In this document: piece by piece, positions 16,086 through 25,829 of the stretch
Layout: each line of letters opens with the position of its first letter
Numbering within the stretch: the first letter of the stretch is position 1
Notes under the pieces: generated by a model
The model's input: the letters and a program-made list of their open reading frames with translations, nothing else
Database searches by the model: none
What the model was told of the DNA's origin: nothing
Origin: Tenuifilaceae bacterium CYCD
Lineage (GTDB): Bacteria; Bacteroidota; Bacteroidia; Bacteroidales; Tenuifilaceae
Length of the DNA: 64,000 bases
Assembly: GCA_036322835.1 (NCBI GenBank)
Contig: AP027304.1
Coordinates: 558,001-622,000 of the forward strand
Direction: 5' to 3'
Position numbers and translations under genes: made by a program

Positions 16086-17960
16086 TTACTTAACTGAGTA
16101 AACGTTATTCTCCAAAAAGGCATCGGGAATATTATTGTCCCCCAGCTCAATTTTTACAATTTTCTTATCAAATTTCTTAGCGATATTCATGTTCTCAGTA
16201 TTCTTCCAAACCAGTGCGGTTTGATAAATCGTCTCGGTAGAGCTATCATCGAAAGTAATCACAACTTTAACAGGTACGGGGTATTTTCCCTTCTTTCGAA
16301 CATCCATTCTTAAATTACCACCATCAACCTTAACATTTTCCAACGCTAAATCGGCGTAGCCATACTCGTAAAACCATGCATTCCAGTACCAGCCCCAATC
16401 TTTGCCAGTAACCGAGTTTAACGTTAATGCCAAATCGGTTGGAGTTGGATGTTTGCTTTCCCAACGATGAATATACTCCTGAAAAACCTTACTAAACATT
16501 TCGTTACCAAGCATGTCATGCAAAAAGTAAAATCCTACAGCAGCCCTTCCGTAGTTCTGCATAAAGTAAGTACCCGCCGTTAAATGAGTGGTTGGAACTG
16601 AAAGGGGAATATCATTGCTAGTCCCCATACTCCTCTTGCTATATGAATTTATGTAGTAATGAGCATTGGGATTCCCATATTCTATCTCGATTTTTTTAGG
16701 AATAAAAGTAATTAAACCTTCGTCAATCCAGCCATAAAGCGTTTCGTTGGTTCCTACCATAAACGGGAAGTAGCTATGACTAACCTCGTGGGAGGTAACA
16801 AATACTTCAAAATTCTTTTGTTCCGATGGACCATCGTTACACATCATGGGGAACTCCATTCCGCCCTCGCCTTCCCATACCGTGTTATGAGGATAAGGGT
16901 ATGGAACACCTATTAAATCGGTAGATAAACGCTCTATAGTTCTTCGAACAATAGCCGCAACCCCCTCGCCCTCCTTCGAATCGATTTTGTAAACATGATT
17001 TGCCATTGCCCGGCGATGAGTTTTAGGATCAACCTCAACGCTTGTGCCATCCCAGATATAATGATTGCTGGTACCAAAAGCAAAATCGGAAACGTTTTGC
17101 GCATTAAAATGCCATGCATTTTCACCTTCTGAACGAAGCACCTTATTCGCAATGTAATCTTCTGGAGTGATAATTCTGACAACGCTATCAGACCTTTGAG
17201 CCAATGCTATTCGGTTTACAATTTCATCTGTAAAAAGCTCTTTGGTATTTTGCAACTCACCTGTAGCCCAAGCAACATAACCCCTTGGTAACGATACTTG
17301 AACATCGAAATTACCATACTCGTTATAAAACTCGTAAAGCCCTGTATAGGACTCCTTGCTCCAACCCGAAATATCATCGTAAACCGCCACTTGAGGATAC
17401 CAATATGCCACAAAGTATGAGGTGGAATCGTGCCGTCCCATACGAAGTAGGGTTTTATTCGGAAGGTTTGTTGTCCAGTCAACCTCCATTTTAATACTGG
17501 AATTCGGCTTTAAAGCCGATGGAAGAGGAACCATCATATTGGTTTCAACAAAGCGCACATCCGCAACAGGAATATTAACGCCATCGATACTCAACCCTCT
17601 AACCGTCATACCAGCAACACCAATATCACTTGGATCAACTGGCAATTGACGCATAACTTCGGGTTTGTAAATATTTTGATACAATCTAACCACTAATGAT
17701 TTCAAAGTATCGAGGCTATTGTTCTGCAAAACAACAGTCTCGTTACCCAATAAAACACCTGTTCTTGGATCAAACTGGGCTTTTATGGTATAATCCACGC
17801 TATTCTGAAAATATTTTGAGCCTGGTTTTCCATCAATGCTACGCGTTCCTCGCTCAATGGCCTTCTGAACATTAACTGGAATAAACAGTTTTGTTTGCTG
17901 TGCTGTTGCATTCAACCCCACAAAGCAAATCAATCCGAATAGTAATTGCTTTGAACACAT
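16086..17960 (-). CDS. M1-family metallopeptidase (gluzincin), exported
   Basis: A 624-residue zinc peptidase with an N-terminal signal peptide (LLFGLICFVGLNATAQ). The catalytic site is HEVSHSYFP (HEXXH) followed by YGWIDEGLITF, which supplies the third zinc-ligand Glu. The substrate-binding segment GEGGMEFPM corresponds to the GxMEN motif of M1 aminopeptidases. The order, a beta-sheet N-terminal domain then a thermolysin-like domain, is typical, but the helical C-terminal domain of full-length aminopeptidase N is short or missing. It probably trims peptides in the periplasm or at the surface. It has its own terminator. Confidence 0.88.
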   Translation of the reverse strand: MCSKQLLFGLICFVGLNATAQQTKLFIPVNVQKAIERGTRSIDGKPGSKYFQNSVDYTIKAQFDPRTGVLLGNETVVLQNNSLDTLKSLVVRLYQNIYKPEVMRQLPVDPSDIGVAGMTVRGLSIDGVNIPVADVRFVETNMMVPLPSALKPNSSIKMEVDWTTNLPNKTLLRMGRHDSTSYFVAYWYPQVAVYDDISGWSKESYTGLYEFYNEYGNFDVQVSLPRGYVAWATGELQNTKELFTDEIVNRIALAQRSDSVVRIITPEDYIANKVLRSEGENAWHFNAQNVSDFAFGTSNHYIWDGTSVEVDPKTHRRAMANHVYKIDSKEGEGVAAIVRRTIERLSTDLIGVPYPYPHNTVWEGEGGMEFPMMCNDGPSEQKNFEVFVTSHEVSHSYFPFMVGTNETLYGWIDEGLITFIPKKIEIEYGNPNAHYYINSYSKRSMGTSNDIPLSVPTTHLTAGTYFMQNYGRAAVGFYFLHDMLGNEMFSKVFQEYIHRWESKHPTPTDLALTLNSVTGKDWGWYWNAWFYEYGYADLALENVKVDGGNLRMDVRKKGKYPVPVKVVITFDDSSTETIYQTALVWKNTENMNIAKKFDKKIVKIELGDNNIPDAFLENNVYSVK

Positions 17961-18096
17961 GGCTGTTTTGTATTAAATTTAAAATGACGTTTATTTTAGA
18001 AAAACTATTATTAGAACGAAAATTGGAACTTCAATAAATAAAAAGGTTTAATCAGGATGTACTGATTCTTAAAGGCATAGAATTTCTGTGGCAAAA

Positions 18097-18122
18097 AAAG
18101 ATTGGCGCCGGTGCCAATCTTT
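18097..18122 (-). terminator. Terminator ending the 18.1-25.7 kb gene run
   Basis: Perfect 10-bp arms AAAGATTGGC (18097-18106) and GCCAATCTTT (18113-18122) with a 6-nt loop. On the minus strand it runs directly into a T-stretch. It ends the PPOX-family gene and perhaps the whole upstream run. Confidence 0.85.
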
Positions 18123-18127
18123 CTCTA

Positions 18128-18550
18128 CTAAAAAGTGATGATCTCTTTTGGTTTAAGGTTATTCTCCATTGTCCAGAAATGAGCCTGGCCATTACTAATC
18201 CTGAAAATTACAAGTCCAGGGCTATCGGCCGACAAGCCAAAACTTTTAAGAAAAGGCCTATCATTAATAACTTTTTCTTTCAAACTCCTATCGGCTAAGA
18301 ACTCGACCTCTCCCGCAACTCGCAGCATTGTTCCAATCATTCCCTCGTGTTTGTAAAAGCAAGCCTCAACCTTCGGGTTTGCTTTTATTTGATTGGTCAT
18401 TTCCTTTACTGTACTGGTTTGAAAATAGAATCCGGTTTCATCGGCAAACCAAAAACCGAGTAAACGAACTCTGGGCTGATCGTTCTCAACCGTGGCAAAT
18501 GAACAGATTGGATTTTCATTTGCGAATTTTATGCAGTCCTGCTTATTCAT
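18128..18550 (-). CDS. Pyridoxamine 5'-phosphate oxidase-fold protein
   Basis: A 140-residue split-beta-barrel flavin-binding-type protein. The N-terminal CSFATVENDQPRVRLLGFW and the AEVEFLADRSLKEK-like latter half match the small PPOX-like (general stress 26-like) group, not true PdxH. The cofactor (FMN or F420-like) and substrate are unknown. It follows corA by 39 nt and ends at a strong terminator, so it is probably the last gene of the transcript. Confidence 0.8.
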   Translation of the reverse strand: MNKQDCIKFANENPICSFATVENDQPRVRLLGFWFADETGFYFQTSTVKEMTNQIKANPKVEACFYKHEGMIGTMLRVAGEVEFLADRSLKEKVINDRPFLKSFGLSADSPGLVIFRISNGQAHFWTMENNLKPKEIITF

Positions 18551-18589
18551 TTTTTGTACTTTTATCTAGCGTTTAAATCAAAAAAATAC

Positions 18590-19468
18590 CTAAAGAATTT
18601 TTCGACGTTTAAACCAAATAAATATTATTACTGAAATTAAAACTATCAGACCCAGCACCATAAAGTAGCCATTTTGCCAATTCAGTTCAGGCATAAACCG
18701 GAAATTCATGCCATAAATTCCAACAATAAACGTAAGGGGCAAAAAGAATGCGGAAAAAATGGTAAGAAGTTTCATTACATCATTGCTCTTTTTGGCAGTA
18801 ATGGAAAGATACGTGTTTAGTATCGTGTTGGCATCCTCAATCACCTCATCGTAGCGCAAAGCGTAATTAAGAGTTGTCTCCTTTAGGTCCTGAAGAAGAG
18901 AGCCCAACTCCGGTTTAACCTCAAACTGGTTGAGCACATTCTGGGTTAACTGTAAAACCTTTTTGGCAATTCGAGCCCTCGATTTTTGGTAATAGAGCGA
19001 TTCTTCCGAAATTGATTTTCCATTCTTTAAGAAAATAATCTTTTCAAATTCATCCATTTTATCGCTCTGGCACTGAAGTGGTTTCTCGTAGGTCAGAAGT
19101 ATTTCGTTTACGATGTCGAGCATTAAAGCCTCTGTGCTGCTATAACCGTTCTGTAGATTATTTAAAAAATCGAATTTTGGCCTATGGATAGTTATTAATC
19201 GCTCATCGTTAATAAAAAACGCCATTTTGCTGGAAATGTCGCTAACCGTAGTAACATCGGCCAAATGATGAGCCGAGTAGGCTCTGAGAATAACAAAAGT
19301 ATAATTGCTTATCCTTTCAATTTTAGGCAAATGTCCATGTTCTATACTATCCTCGAGTAAATTTAAATCTATGTTGAATGGACGAGTAATCTCGCTTAGC
19401 TCCTCGTGAGTCGATTTCTCTATATCGATCCATTCAAAACTGCCATATGTTTTTACCGTTTTGCTCAT
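18590..19468 (-). CDS. corA: CorA-type magnesium/divalent metal transporter
   Basis: A 292-residue inner-membrane channel subunit. The long N-terminal cytoplasmic part is helix-rich. The C-terminus has two transmembrane helices, with the signature YGMNF at the end of the first (FLPLTFIVGIYGMNF) and a second helix running into the basic tail KRRKIL. The signature and the position of the helices are diagnostic. It lies 17 nt after the unknown 199-residue gene in a tightly packed minus-strand run. Confidence 0.92.
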   Translation of the reverse strand: MSKTVKTYGSFEWIDIEKSTHEELSEITRPFNIDLNLLEDSIEHGHLPKIERISNYTFVILRAYSAHHLADVTTVSDISSKMAFFINDERLITIHRPKFDFLNNLQNGYSSTEALMLDIVNEILLTYEKPLQCQSDKMDEFEKIIFLKNGKSISEESLYYQKSRARIAKKVLQLTQNVLNQFEVKPELGSLLQDLKETTLNYALRYDEVIEDANTILNTYLSITAKKSNDVMKLLTIFSAFFLPLTFIVGIYGMNFRFMPELNWQNGYFMVLGLIVLISVIIFIWFKRRKIL

Positions 19469-19485
19469 ATCAATTTTATACTCTT

Positions 19486-20085
19486 TTATCGAGCCATCTC
19501 CTTAATCTCATCGAAACCATCCATTACATTCTTAATCATCAGCAAACGTTGGTTTATGTTAATCAGCCTTGCTTTCAGATTCATGTTTTTAACAATTGAC
19601 AACTCCTCATTGGTTAATGTGGAATACTTTTTCATCACCTCTATTTTGGTAACCACAAACGATATTGCCTGCAATATATTCTCGTACACAAAGCTGCTCT
19701 TGGTCTTTATCTCATCGCCTTTATCCGAAGTTTTTACAAGTTCTTGCCCTCTATTGCTGATCTTTCCGCGCTTCTTCAACTTCTCGTATAGCTCAATATT
19801 TTTGTTCTCGTCGGATTTGAAGAAAACACTCTCCAGAATATCGGTTTGCAACAATTTGATGATTGTTTTTATTTGCGGATCGTTGGCCTTTGTATTGCTG
19901 AACTTATCGAAGTTCACCGTTTTCAGCACCTCTAGGTTATTAACAATCTCGATGTAAAGCAGCCTCAGGTAAACCGTTGTATCCTGCTTAATTCGTTGAT
20001 ACTTTTCGATTTTACCGATTACCGTTTCAATGAAATCGACCGATTTACTTCCTATGCTTATTCCTGTTTCAACAGCTTCGAGCAT
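19486..20085 (-). CDS. Hypothetical helical protein
   Basis: A 199-residue protein I do not recognise. It is almost wholly alpha-helical and charged, with no signal peptide or clear membrane segment. It starts MLEAVETGISIGSKSVDFIE and has repeated Ile/Leu/Lys heptad-like stretches. It is packed 7 nt after the RDD gene and 17 nt before corA, so it is co-transcribed with them. Confidence 0.7.
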   Translation of the reverse strand: MLEAVETGISIGSKSVDFIETVIGKIEKYQRIKQDTTVYLRLLYIEIVNNLEVLKTVNFDKFSNTKANDPQIKTIIKLLQTDILESVFFKSDENKNIELYEKLKKRGKISNRGQELVKTSDKGDEIKTKSSFVYENILQAISFVVTKIEVMKKYSTLTNEELSIVKNMNLKARLININQRLLMIKNVMDGFDEIKEMAR

Positions 20086-20092
20086 TTTTCAA

Positions 20093-20689
20093 CTATTTTA
20101 GATTAACAACTCTAGTTTTCGATAATGTATCATGCCATCCAACTGCGTCTTCTCCTAGGAATGAGAATGCCTCAAATGGTATCAACCGGCAAATGCTTCG
20201 TAGCAGAGCCGTTCCAAAGCTAGGTTTACGGCCATTCACGTCAATTACCATTGTGCCAGTTATATACTTAGCAATGGTTCGGCCGGTAAGGAACTCGAAA
20301 AAGGTATAGTACAGTAAAAAAGCGACTATGGCTACGGAGTAGCTAACCAACTCGTTCTCCTCGGCAAGGATCTGAACCTTTGATGGCGCTATAATTGCCA
20401 CCATTATTCCAAGGAAAAAAAGAAATATGGCTGCAAAAATCCAATAGAAAACAACATCGAGTAAATAGTTTGCCAAGCGTTTTCCGTGGCTGGCCGTATT
20501 CATCACAAATAGATTGTTTTTTTGTGATACCTCGAGTTTTTGCTTCAATACTAAATCTTCCTCAAAATATTTGCACGACTCGGCAAAGTCGGCAACCCTA
20601 TCGGTAATACTACAAATTATTCCTATTCTGGCATCAAATTTCTGATTTTTGCAGATCCTACAAAATGCTAATTGTTCGTCGCGTGTCAT
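20093..20689 (-). CDS. RDD-family membrane protein with N-terminal cysteine motif
   Basis: A 198-residue protein. The N-terminal 45 residues carry CRICKNQKFDARIGIIC and a later Cys, a probable small metal-binding module. Then comes an RDD domain: GKRLANYLLDVVFYW with the conserved Arg and Asp, a second hydrophobic segment, and ITGTMVIDVNGRKPS, followed by the conserved RSICRLIPFEAFSF and GWHDTLSKTRVV. RDD proteins have been linked to ion transport or membrane stress, but the function here is unknown. Confidence 0.82.
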   Translation of the reverse strand: MTRDEQLAFCRICKNQKFDARIGIICSITDRVADFAESCKYFEEDLVLKQKLEVSQKNNLFVMNTASHGKRLANYLLDVVFYWIFAAIFLFFLGIMVAIIAPSKVQILAEENELVSYSVAIVAFLLYYTFFEFLTGRTIAKYITGTMVIDVNGRKPSFGTALLRSICRLIPFEAFSFLGEDAVGWHDTLSKTRVVNLK

Positions 20690-20731
20690 AAATAAACTTG
20701 ATTAATACAGTTATCCAAATAATTTGTAAAA

Positions 20732-21262
20732 CTAAAAAAGTTTTAGTTGCTCTGCATACATTGCAGGGTTTTCCAATCTCAGCAATTTTTTCTTTACCTC
20801 CACACCACCCGCATAGCCTACCAGTTCGTGATTGCTACCCACAACCCTATGGCAGGGCACTATAATTGATATGGCATTTGCACCATTGGCGGCAGCAACG
20901 GCTCTTATTGCTTTGGTATTATTGAGTTTTTTTGACAAACCCAAATAAGTATCAGTTCGTCCATAGGGTATACCAAGCAATTGCTCCCAAACGCTTTTTT
21001 GAAATTCTGTGCCAACCAAAAGCAACGGTATATCGAACTTAACTCTTGACTGTTGGAAGTATTCGGTTAACTGCTTCTTTGTTCCCTCTATTAAATCGGT
21101 GGAGCTGAACCTAAACTCAGAATCCAAACCCTCGCAAACCCTCTCATCAACAACTCTTCGCATTTGGCGGTAACGCCAATCGCAAAGGCAAAGTTTGTTG
21201 TCGAAATCACCGAGGATTAATTCACCAAAGGGGGTTTCAAAATACTGTATGTTTATGATCAT
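20732..21262 (-). CDS. ogt: Methylated-DNA-protein-cysteine methyltransferase
   Basis: A 176-residue suicide repair protein that removes alkyl groups from O6-alkylguanine. The active-site motif is SIIVPCHRVVGS, with the acceptor Cys. The helix-turn-helix region is GIPYGRTDTYLGLSKKLN and the N-terminal domain is typical of Ogt. It begins 18 nt after the large PAS kinase stop, so kinase and repair protein are probably on one transcript. Confidence 0.92.
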   Translation of the reverse strand: MIINIQYFETPFGELILGDFDNKLCLCDWRYRQMRRVVDERVCEGLDSEFRFSSTDLIEGTKKQLTEYFQQSRVKFDIPLLLVGTEFQKSVWEQLLGIPYGRTDTYLGLSKKLNNTKAIRAVAAANGANAISIIVPCHRVVGSNHELVGYAGGVEVKKKLLRLENPAMYAEQLKLF

Positions 21263-21280
21263 CGTGTCAAAGAAATTACT

Positions 21281-24200
21281 TTAAACCCTGAAATACTTTT
21301 TTATCAGCATCATAAAATCATCGTAATCAATTGGTTTCGTAATATAATCGGAACATCCACTAGCCAACATTTTTTCCCTATCGCCAGTAAGGGCATATGC
21401 TGTTTGGGCTATAATGATTACCGTTTTGTTAAACTGCCGAATCTGCTTAGTAGCGCTATGGCCATCCAGTTCGGGCATCTTTATGTCCATAAGCACAAGG
21501 TCTATATCGGGATTGTTCCTGCATTCATTAACCGCCTCAACACCATTGCTGACATTAATAATATTGAAATGCTGTTTTTTAAGCATTTGATTAATCAGGA
21601 GACTTGACGCCTCATCATCCTCGGCTATTAAAACTTTTATTTTCTTGGCTTTCGCAATGTACTCAACTTCCGACTGGAGACTTATTTTTTCTTCTTTAGA
21701 CACTGGCTCTACTCCAGTAGGAATTGTAAAATAGAATGTTGACCCTTTATCAATGTCGCTCTCCATCCATATTTCACCACCCAACAATTTAACGTAAGCC
21801 TTGGTTATTGATAATCCCAAGCCGGCTCCTTGAAATGCCCTCTTGTCATCAATGTCGGCCTGAATAAATCGTTCAAAAATTGCATCGTGCCTATCCTTAG
21901 GAACTCCAATGCCAGTATCCTTTACATAAAATTCGTAATGATCTCCAGTTAATCCACAACCAAAATCCACAAACCCTTTATCGGTAAATTTTATGGCGTT
22001 TTTTATTAAGTTGGTTAGAATTGCATACAACTTTTCCTTATCGGTAAATACCATAATTTTTGTAGGAGGAATGCTACTTTTTACTTTTAACGATAGATTC
22101 TTTTTTTCAGCCTCAGGCTTAAAGAACTCATACATATCTTTAAGTTGCTCATCGATGTTTGTTAATGTTCTATACACCTGAACCTGACCAGACTCAATTT
22201 TAGAGATATCGATAATATCATTTATAATGCTGAGCATCCTTATTCCGCTACGCTCAATAATATTGATATACTCTTTTTGCTGCTCTCCACTCAGCTGTGG
22301 TTGTTTCAACAAGGATGCAAATCCAAGAATTCCGTTCATCGGTGTTCGAATTTCGTGGCTCATATTTGCCAAGAAAGCAGATTTGAGCCTATCGCTTTCC
22401 TCGGCCTTTTCCTTAGCCTTGATTAACTCCTGCTCGGTTTCCTTAATTGAAGTTATATCCCTAACATTAACAACAGCGGCATTAATCAGTGGGTTATCGA
22501 AGAAGTTTTGACCAACGGCCTCGTACCAAATGTAGCCCTTAGTTTTATGGATATGACGATACTGCACTCTTACTGTCTCATCCTTTTTATTTAATAATCC
22601 ATTCCATGCTTCAATAACAGTATTCCAATCTTCAGGATGAATTACTTTTTTTATTGGTCCTTTTAATTCCTCAATAGAATAACCTGTACTGCGGACAGCG
22701 GCTTCACTAATATAGAATTGCTCTCCCTCTCTGTTCATCAAGACAAAGGTGTCATTAGAGTTTTTAAGCATTAGTTTTAGTTTTTCCTCGCTCTTCTCAA
22801 CCGCAACTTTAGTTTCTATCAATTCTTTTTCGAACTGTTTGATTGACGTAATATCAGTAAATACGGTAAGCATAGCAGGCTGACCCTCGTAATGAAATGG
22901 GAATGCTGTAACCAACACATTTATGGGCTCTCCTTTGAATCCAATAAATACTTCCTCTATCGTTTGTAAAGGGCTCCGATATTGTACGCCATGCTTTATC
23001 CTACTACCTACAACCTCCCGGTAGTCTGGATGAACAAAGTCAATGGCATTCAACCCTATTAAATCTGAAGTGGAATTTGCTCCCACAATTTTACCTGCTG
23101 CCTCATTGGCAAAAACGATGATTCCATTCTGGTGAATTATTACTCCATCGGGAAGTATTGAAACCATTGCCCTGTATCGTTCCTCGCTTTCCTCTGCTTT
23201 TTGCTTAGCATTCAGTAACTCTTTTTCAATTTCCTTCCGTCTGGTTATATCCTCCGATATTCCAAGTAAATACTTATTTTTACCATCACTATCCCGGATT
23301 GCTATCTTTTTTGTATACAGCACTTTCGGTCCAAGTTTTGTATTGATGCTCTCTTCCTCAATTATTAAAATATCCTTACTATCGAAAACAGCCCTATCCT
23401 TAGCTGTAAAGAAATCGGCCTGATCCTTTGGGAAAAAATCATAATCATTCTTTCCAATTATTTCTTCGCGTTTTATCCCTAAAAATTCTTCTCCCGCCCT
23501 ATTAATTTGAACAAAACTTAGATCATCGGCTTTTTTTAGAAATACCATGTTCGGAATGTTCTCAAAAATGTTGAATAAAAATGTCTCCCCTTCTTCTACT
23601 CGTTTCTTGGCCATATGAAGTTGCTCATTTATTTGCAGCAATTCCTCGTTCAATGCCAAATACTCTTCGTTTTGCTTTTTTAATGCCAATTCATTACGTT
23701 TCCTATCCGTAACATCTTCAATAATGCCAACACCACCAACCACTGTTTTATTAATAGAGAATATTGGAGCAAAAGTTACCTGAACCGGAGTCTCTTTATC
23801 TGCTGTCATTGAATGGTAATAGTCATCGTAATATCCAATATTTCCGGCCAATGATAATTGCAAAGCATTTTTGATATTCTTATCGGGCAGTTTATTCATA
23901 TTTAAACCCACCAGAACATCTTTTGAAGAGCCTATTATTTCAACAAACTTGTCATTGCACGAAAGTATTTCTCCAGATGCATTGTAATGTATAATTCCAA
24001 GTGGAGCATTATCAAATATCAACCTATATTTTGCCTCGCTTTCTTCTGCCTTTTCTTTTGCCTCAATAAGATCCAATTCCGCGCTTTTTCTGGCTGAAAT
24101 GTCTCTATTTACATACAGGATACCAATAGGATTGTTGTTTGCATCATGCAGTATATTAGCATTGGATTCACAGTAAAAGGTGCTACCATCCTTCCTAACC

Positions 24201-25678
24201 ATAACATACTCGGCGGCACCGGTTAAGTTTCCCTTAAGCATTTCGGAGACAAAATATGTGGCCTTTTCCTTATAATCAGAATCCACAAACTCCATCACAT
24301 TTCTACCTATAATTTCATCCACAGAACTATAACCCCACAGGGCAGCGGTTTTTTGAGTCAAAAACTGAACAGTTCCATCCAATCCCGAAATAGCAATACC
24401 ATCGGGCGACGTTTCTATAATAGTTTCTAAGCGAAGTTGATTCTCTTTAAGTGTTTTCGTGGCCTGCTTAAGGTCTGTAATATCCATCATCGAAGCGATA
24501 CTCTTTTTACTCTCAGGAACTACTCCAACGCAATTAATCATTTCCCTGATCTCTCCATTCTTACGAATGAATCTAAATTCATATTTATGAGGAGCTCCCC
24601 CGGGGTCAATTCTTCTTGTTTTGTGGTATTCTCTCATCCGGACAAGGTCCTCTGGATCAACAAATTGAGTCCAACTCATCTTGCTCTCCATCTCTTCACG
24701 GCTATAACCCGAAAGGTTTATCCACTCCGTGTTGGTTAACAGTATTGTAGTATCTTCATCAATTAGAATAGTGGCCGTTCCGGTATTTTCGAAAACCGCT
24801 CTATACAAATATTCCGAATCCTTCAACGCGATTTCAGCTCTCTTGCGTTCGCTTATATCGCGCATAAACGATTGATAAGTTCTGTTGGGCATCTTGCGGG
24901 ATATCATCTCAACAATTACGGTCGAGCCGTCTTTCCTAACAATTTCTCTTTCGGATGTAACTATTTCGCCCTTATCCAGCAAATCATACCTTAAGGGTTT
25001 CCTATTTAATTCTGATGCTGAAAAAAACAATTTCATATTCATTGACAAAATTTCCTCAAGAGAGTATCCTACTAGAAGTTCTGCCTTTTTATTTGCCAAA
25101 ATAAAATTTCCTTTTTCATCACCCTGGAAAAAAGCATCTGGCGCAAGATCGAGCAACTGCCTATAGTTCTCTTCACTATAACTTAATGCTTTTTCTGCTT
25201 TTTTCTGCTCTGTAATGTTTTGATGCAAGAAAACATACCTCTCAGGCTTCCCCATAAAATCTTTTAAAGGAAAGGCAATCATCCTTATCCAAACAGGAGC
25301 ATCAGGAATAATAGGATCAACTAAATGAGCATTATAGTATAAATCAGGGAAACGTACCACCTCTCCATTTTTTAACTTATCCAGATAAATCCCGTACCCC
25401 ATTTCTATTAACTGAGAATCATTAAATATTGAGTAGTTGACCGGAGGCACTGCGCCAAACAATTCTGTATGTGAGGTGTTTACCAATAAAGTATATCCAT
25501 CCTTATCGACGATCTGGATGGATATAGGGTTATTCTCAATAATATCCTTTAATAATTTTTCCGACTGATCATGTTCCGACACAGTCTTATCATATATTAT
25601 CTTTAAGAAATCGTAATCTTCCTTTAACTTTAGAAACTCAACCAAAAGTTCTTCCTTAGTTTTTTCATCTAGGCTCAT
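21281..25678 (-). CDS. Soluble hybrid histidine kinase with about eight PAS domains
   Basis: A 1465-residue cytoplasmic kinase with no transmembrane helix. A short coiled coil precedes eight successive PAS/PAC units, each introduced by a SEEKYRxLxxxxPDG-like phrase (for example ENYRQLLDLAPDAFF, RLETIIETSPDGIAI, RYRAMVSILPDGVII). HisKA (about 1090-1160) has FLANMSHEIRTPMNG with the phospho-His. The ATPase domain (about 1200-1310) has NLIKNAIKFTDKG and GAGLGLSITKAYV. A receiver (about 1345-1465) has LVLMDIKMPELDG with the phospho-Asp. Stacked PAS domains suggest integration of several cytosolic redox or ligand signals. It heads the run containing ogt and corA. Confidence 0.9.
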   Translation of the reverse strand: MSLDEKTKEELLVEFLKLKEDYDFLKIIYDKTVSEHDQSEKLLKDIIENNPISIQIVDKDGYTLLVNTSHTELFGAVPPVNYSIFNDSQLIEMGYGIYLDKLKNGEVVRFPDLYYNAHLVDPIIPDAPVWIRMIAFPLKDFMGKPERYVFLHQNITEQKKAEKALSYSEENYRQLLDLAPDAFFQGDEKGNFILANKKAELLVGYSLEEILSMNMKLFFSASELNRKPLRYDLLDKGEIVTSEREIVRKDGSTVIVEMISRKMPNRTYQSFMRDISERKRAEIALKDSEYLYRAVFENTGTATILIDEDTTILLTNTEWINLSGYSREEMESKMSWTQFVDPEDLVRMREYHKTRRIDPGGAPHKYEFRFIRKNGEIREMINCVGVVPESKKSIASMMDITDLKQATKTLKENQLRLETIIETSPDGIAISGLDGTVQFLTQKTAALWGYSSVDEIIGRNVMEFVDSDYKEKATYFVSEMLKGNLTGAAEYVMVRKDGSTFYCESNANILHDANNNPIGILYVNRDISARKSAELDLIEAKEKAEESEAKYRLIFDNAPLGIIHYNASGEILSCNDKFVEIIGSSKDVLVGLNMNKLPDKNIKNALQLSLAGNIGYYDDYYHSMTADKETPVQVTFAPIFSINKTVVGGVGIIEDVTDRKRNELALKKQNEEYLALNEELLQINEQLHMAKKRVEEGETFLFNIFENIPNMVFLKKADDLSFVQINRAGEEFLGIKREEIIGKNDYDFFPKDQADFFTAKDRAVFDSKDILIIEEESINTKLGPKVLYTKKIAIRDSDGKNKYLLGISEDITRRKEIEKELLNAKQKAEESEERYRAMVSILPDGVIIHQNGIIVFANEAAGKIVGANSTSDLIGLNAIDFVHPDYREVVGSRIKHGVQYRSPLQTIEEVFIGFKGEPINVLVTAFPFHYEGQPAMLTVFTDITSIKQFEKELIETKVAVEKSEEKLKLMLKNSNDTFVLMNREGEQFYISEAAVRSTGYSIEELKGPIKKVIHPEDWNTVIEAWNGLLNKKDETVRVQYRHIHKTKGYIWYEAVGQNFFDNPLINAAVVNVRDITSIKETEQELIKAKEKAEESDRLKSAFLANMSHEIRTPMNGILGFASLLKQPQLSGEQQKEYINIIERSGIRMLSIINDIIDISKIESGQVQVYRTLTNIDEQLKDMYEFFKPEAEKKNLSLKVKSSIPPTKIMVFTDKEKLYAILTNLIKNAIKFTDKGFVDFGCGLTGDHYEFYVKDTGIGVPKDRHDAIFERFIQADIDDKRAFQGAGLGLSITKAYVKLLGGEIWMESDIDKGSTFYFTIPTGVEPVSKEEKISLQSEVEYIAKAKKIKVLIAEDDEASSLLINQMLKKQHFNIINVSNGVEAVNECRNNPDIDLVLMDIKMPELDGHSATKQIRQFNKTVIIIAQTAYALTGDREKMLASGCSDYITKPIDYDDFMMLIKKYFRV

Positions 25679-25782
25679 AGCAACATTCTATATGATAAGC
25701 AATCCGATTTGCAATCTAACGATTTTTTTCACCATAAATCAATACAAATTAATCAATATTTTCGAGATGTTTTAAAGGTTCA

Positions 25783-25809
25783 TTGTTTAGTCAAAAAAAC
25801 TTAACTTTG
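25783..25809 (+). promoter_or_regulatory. Bacteroidota-type promoter for gltX
   Basis: TAACTTTG (25802-25809) matches the -7 consensus TAnnTTTG. A TTG at 25783-25785 lies 16 bp upstream as a -33-like element. The start codon is 20 bp downstream. Confidence 0.55.
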
Positions 25810-25829
25810 CTCCTCAAATAATAAATAAA

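Noticed and set aside
19406-19957. 183-residue plus-strand ORF antisense to corA and the unknown gene
   Set aside because: It is the reverse complement of real minus-strand genes and has an unlikely phenylalanine/serine-rich composition.
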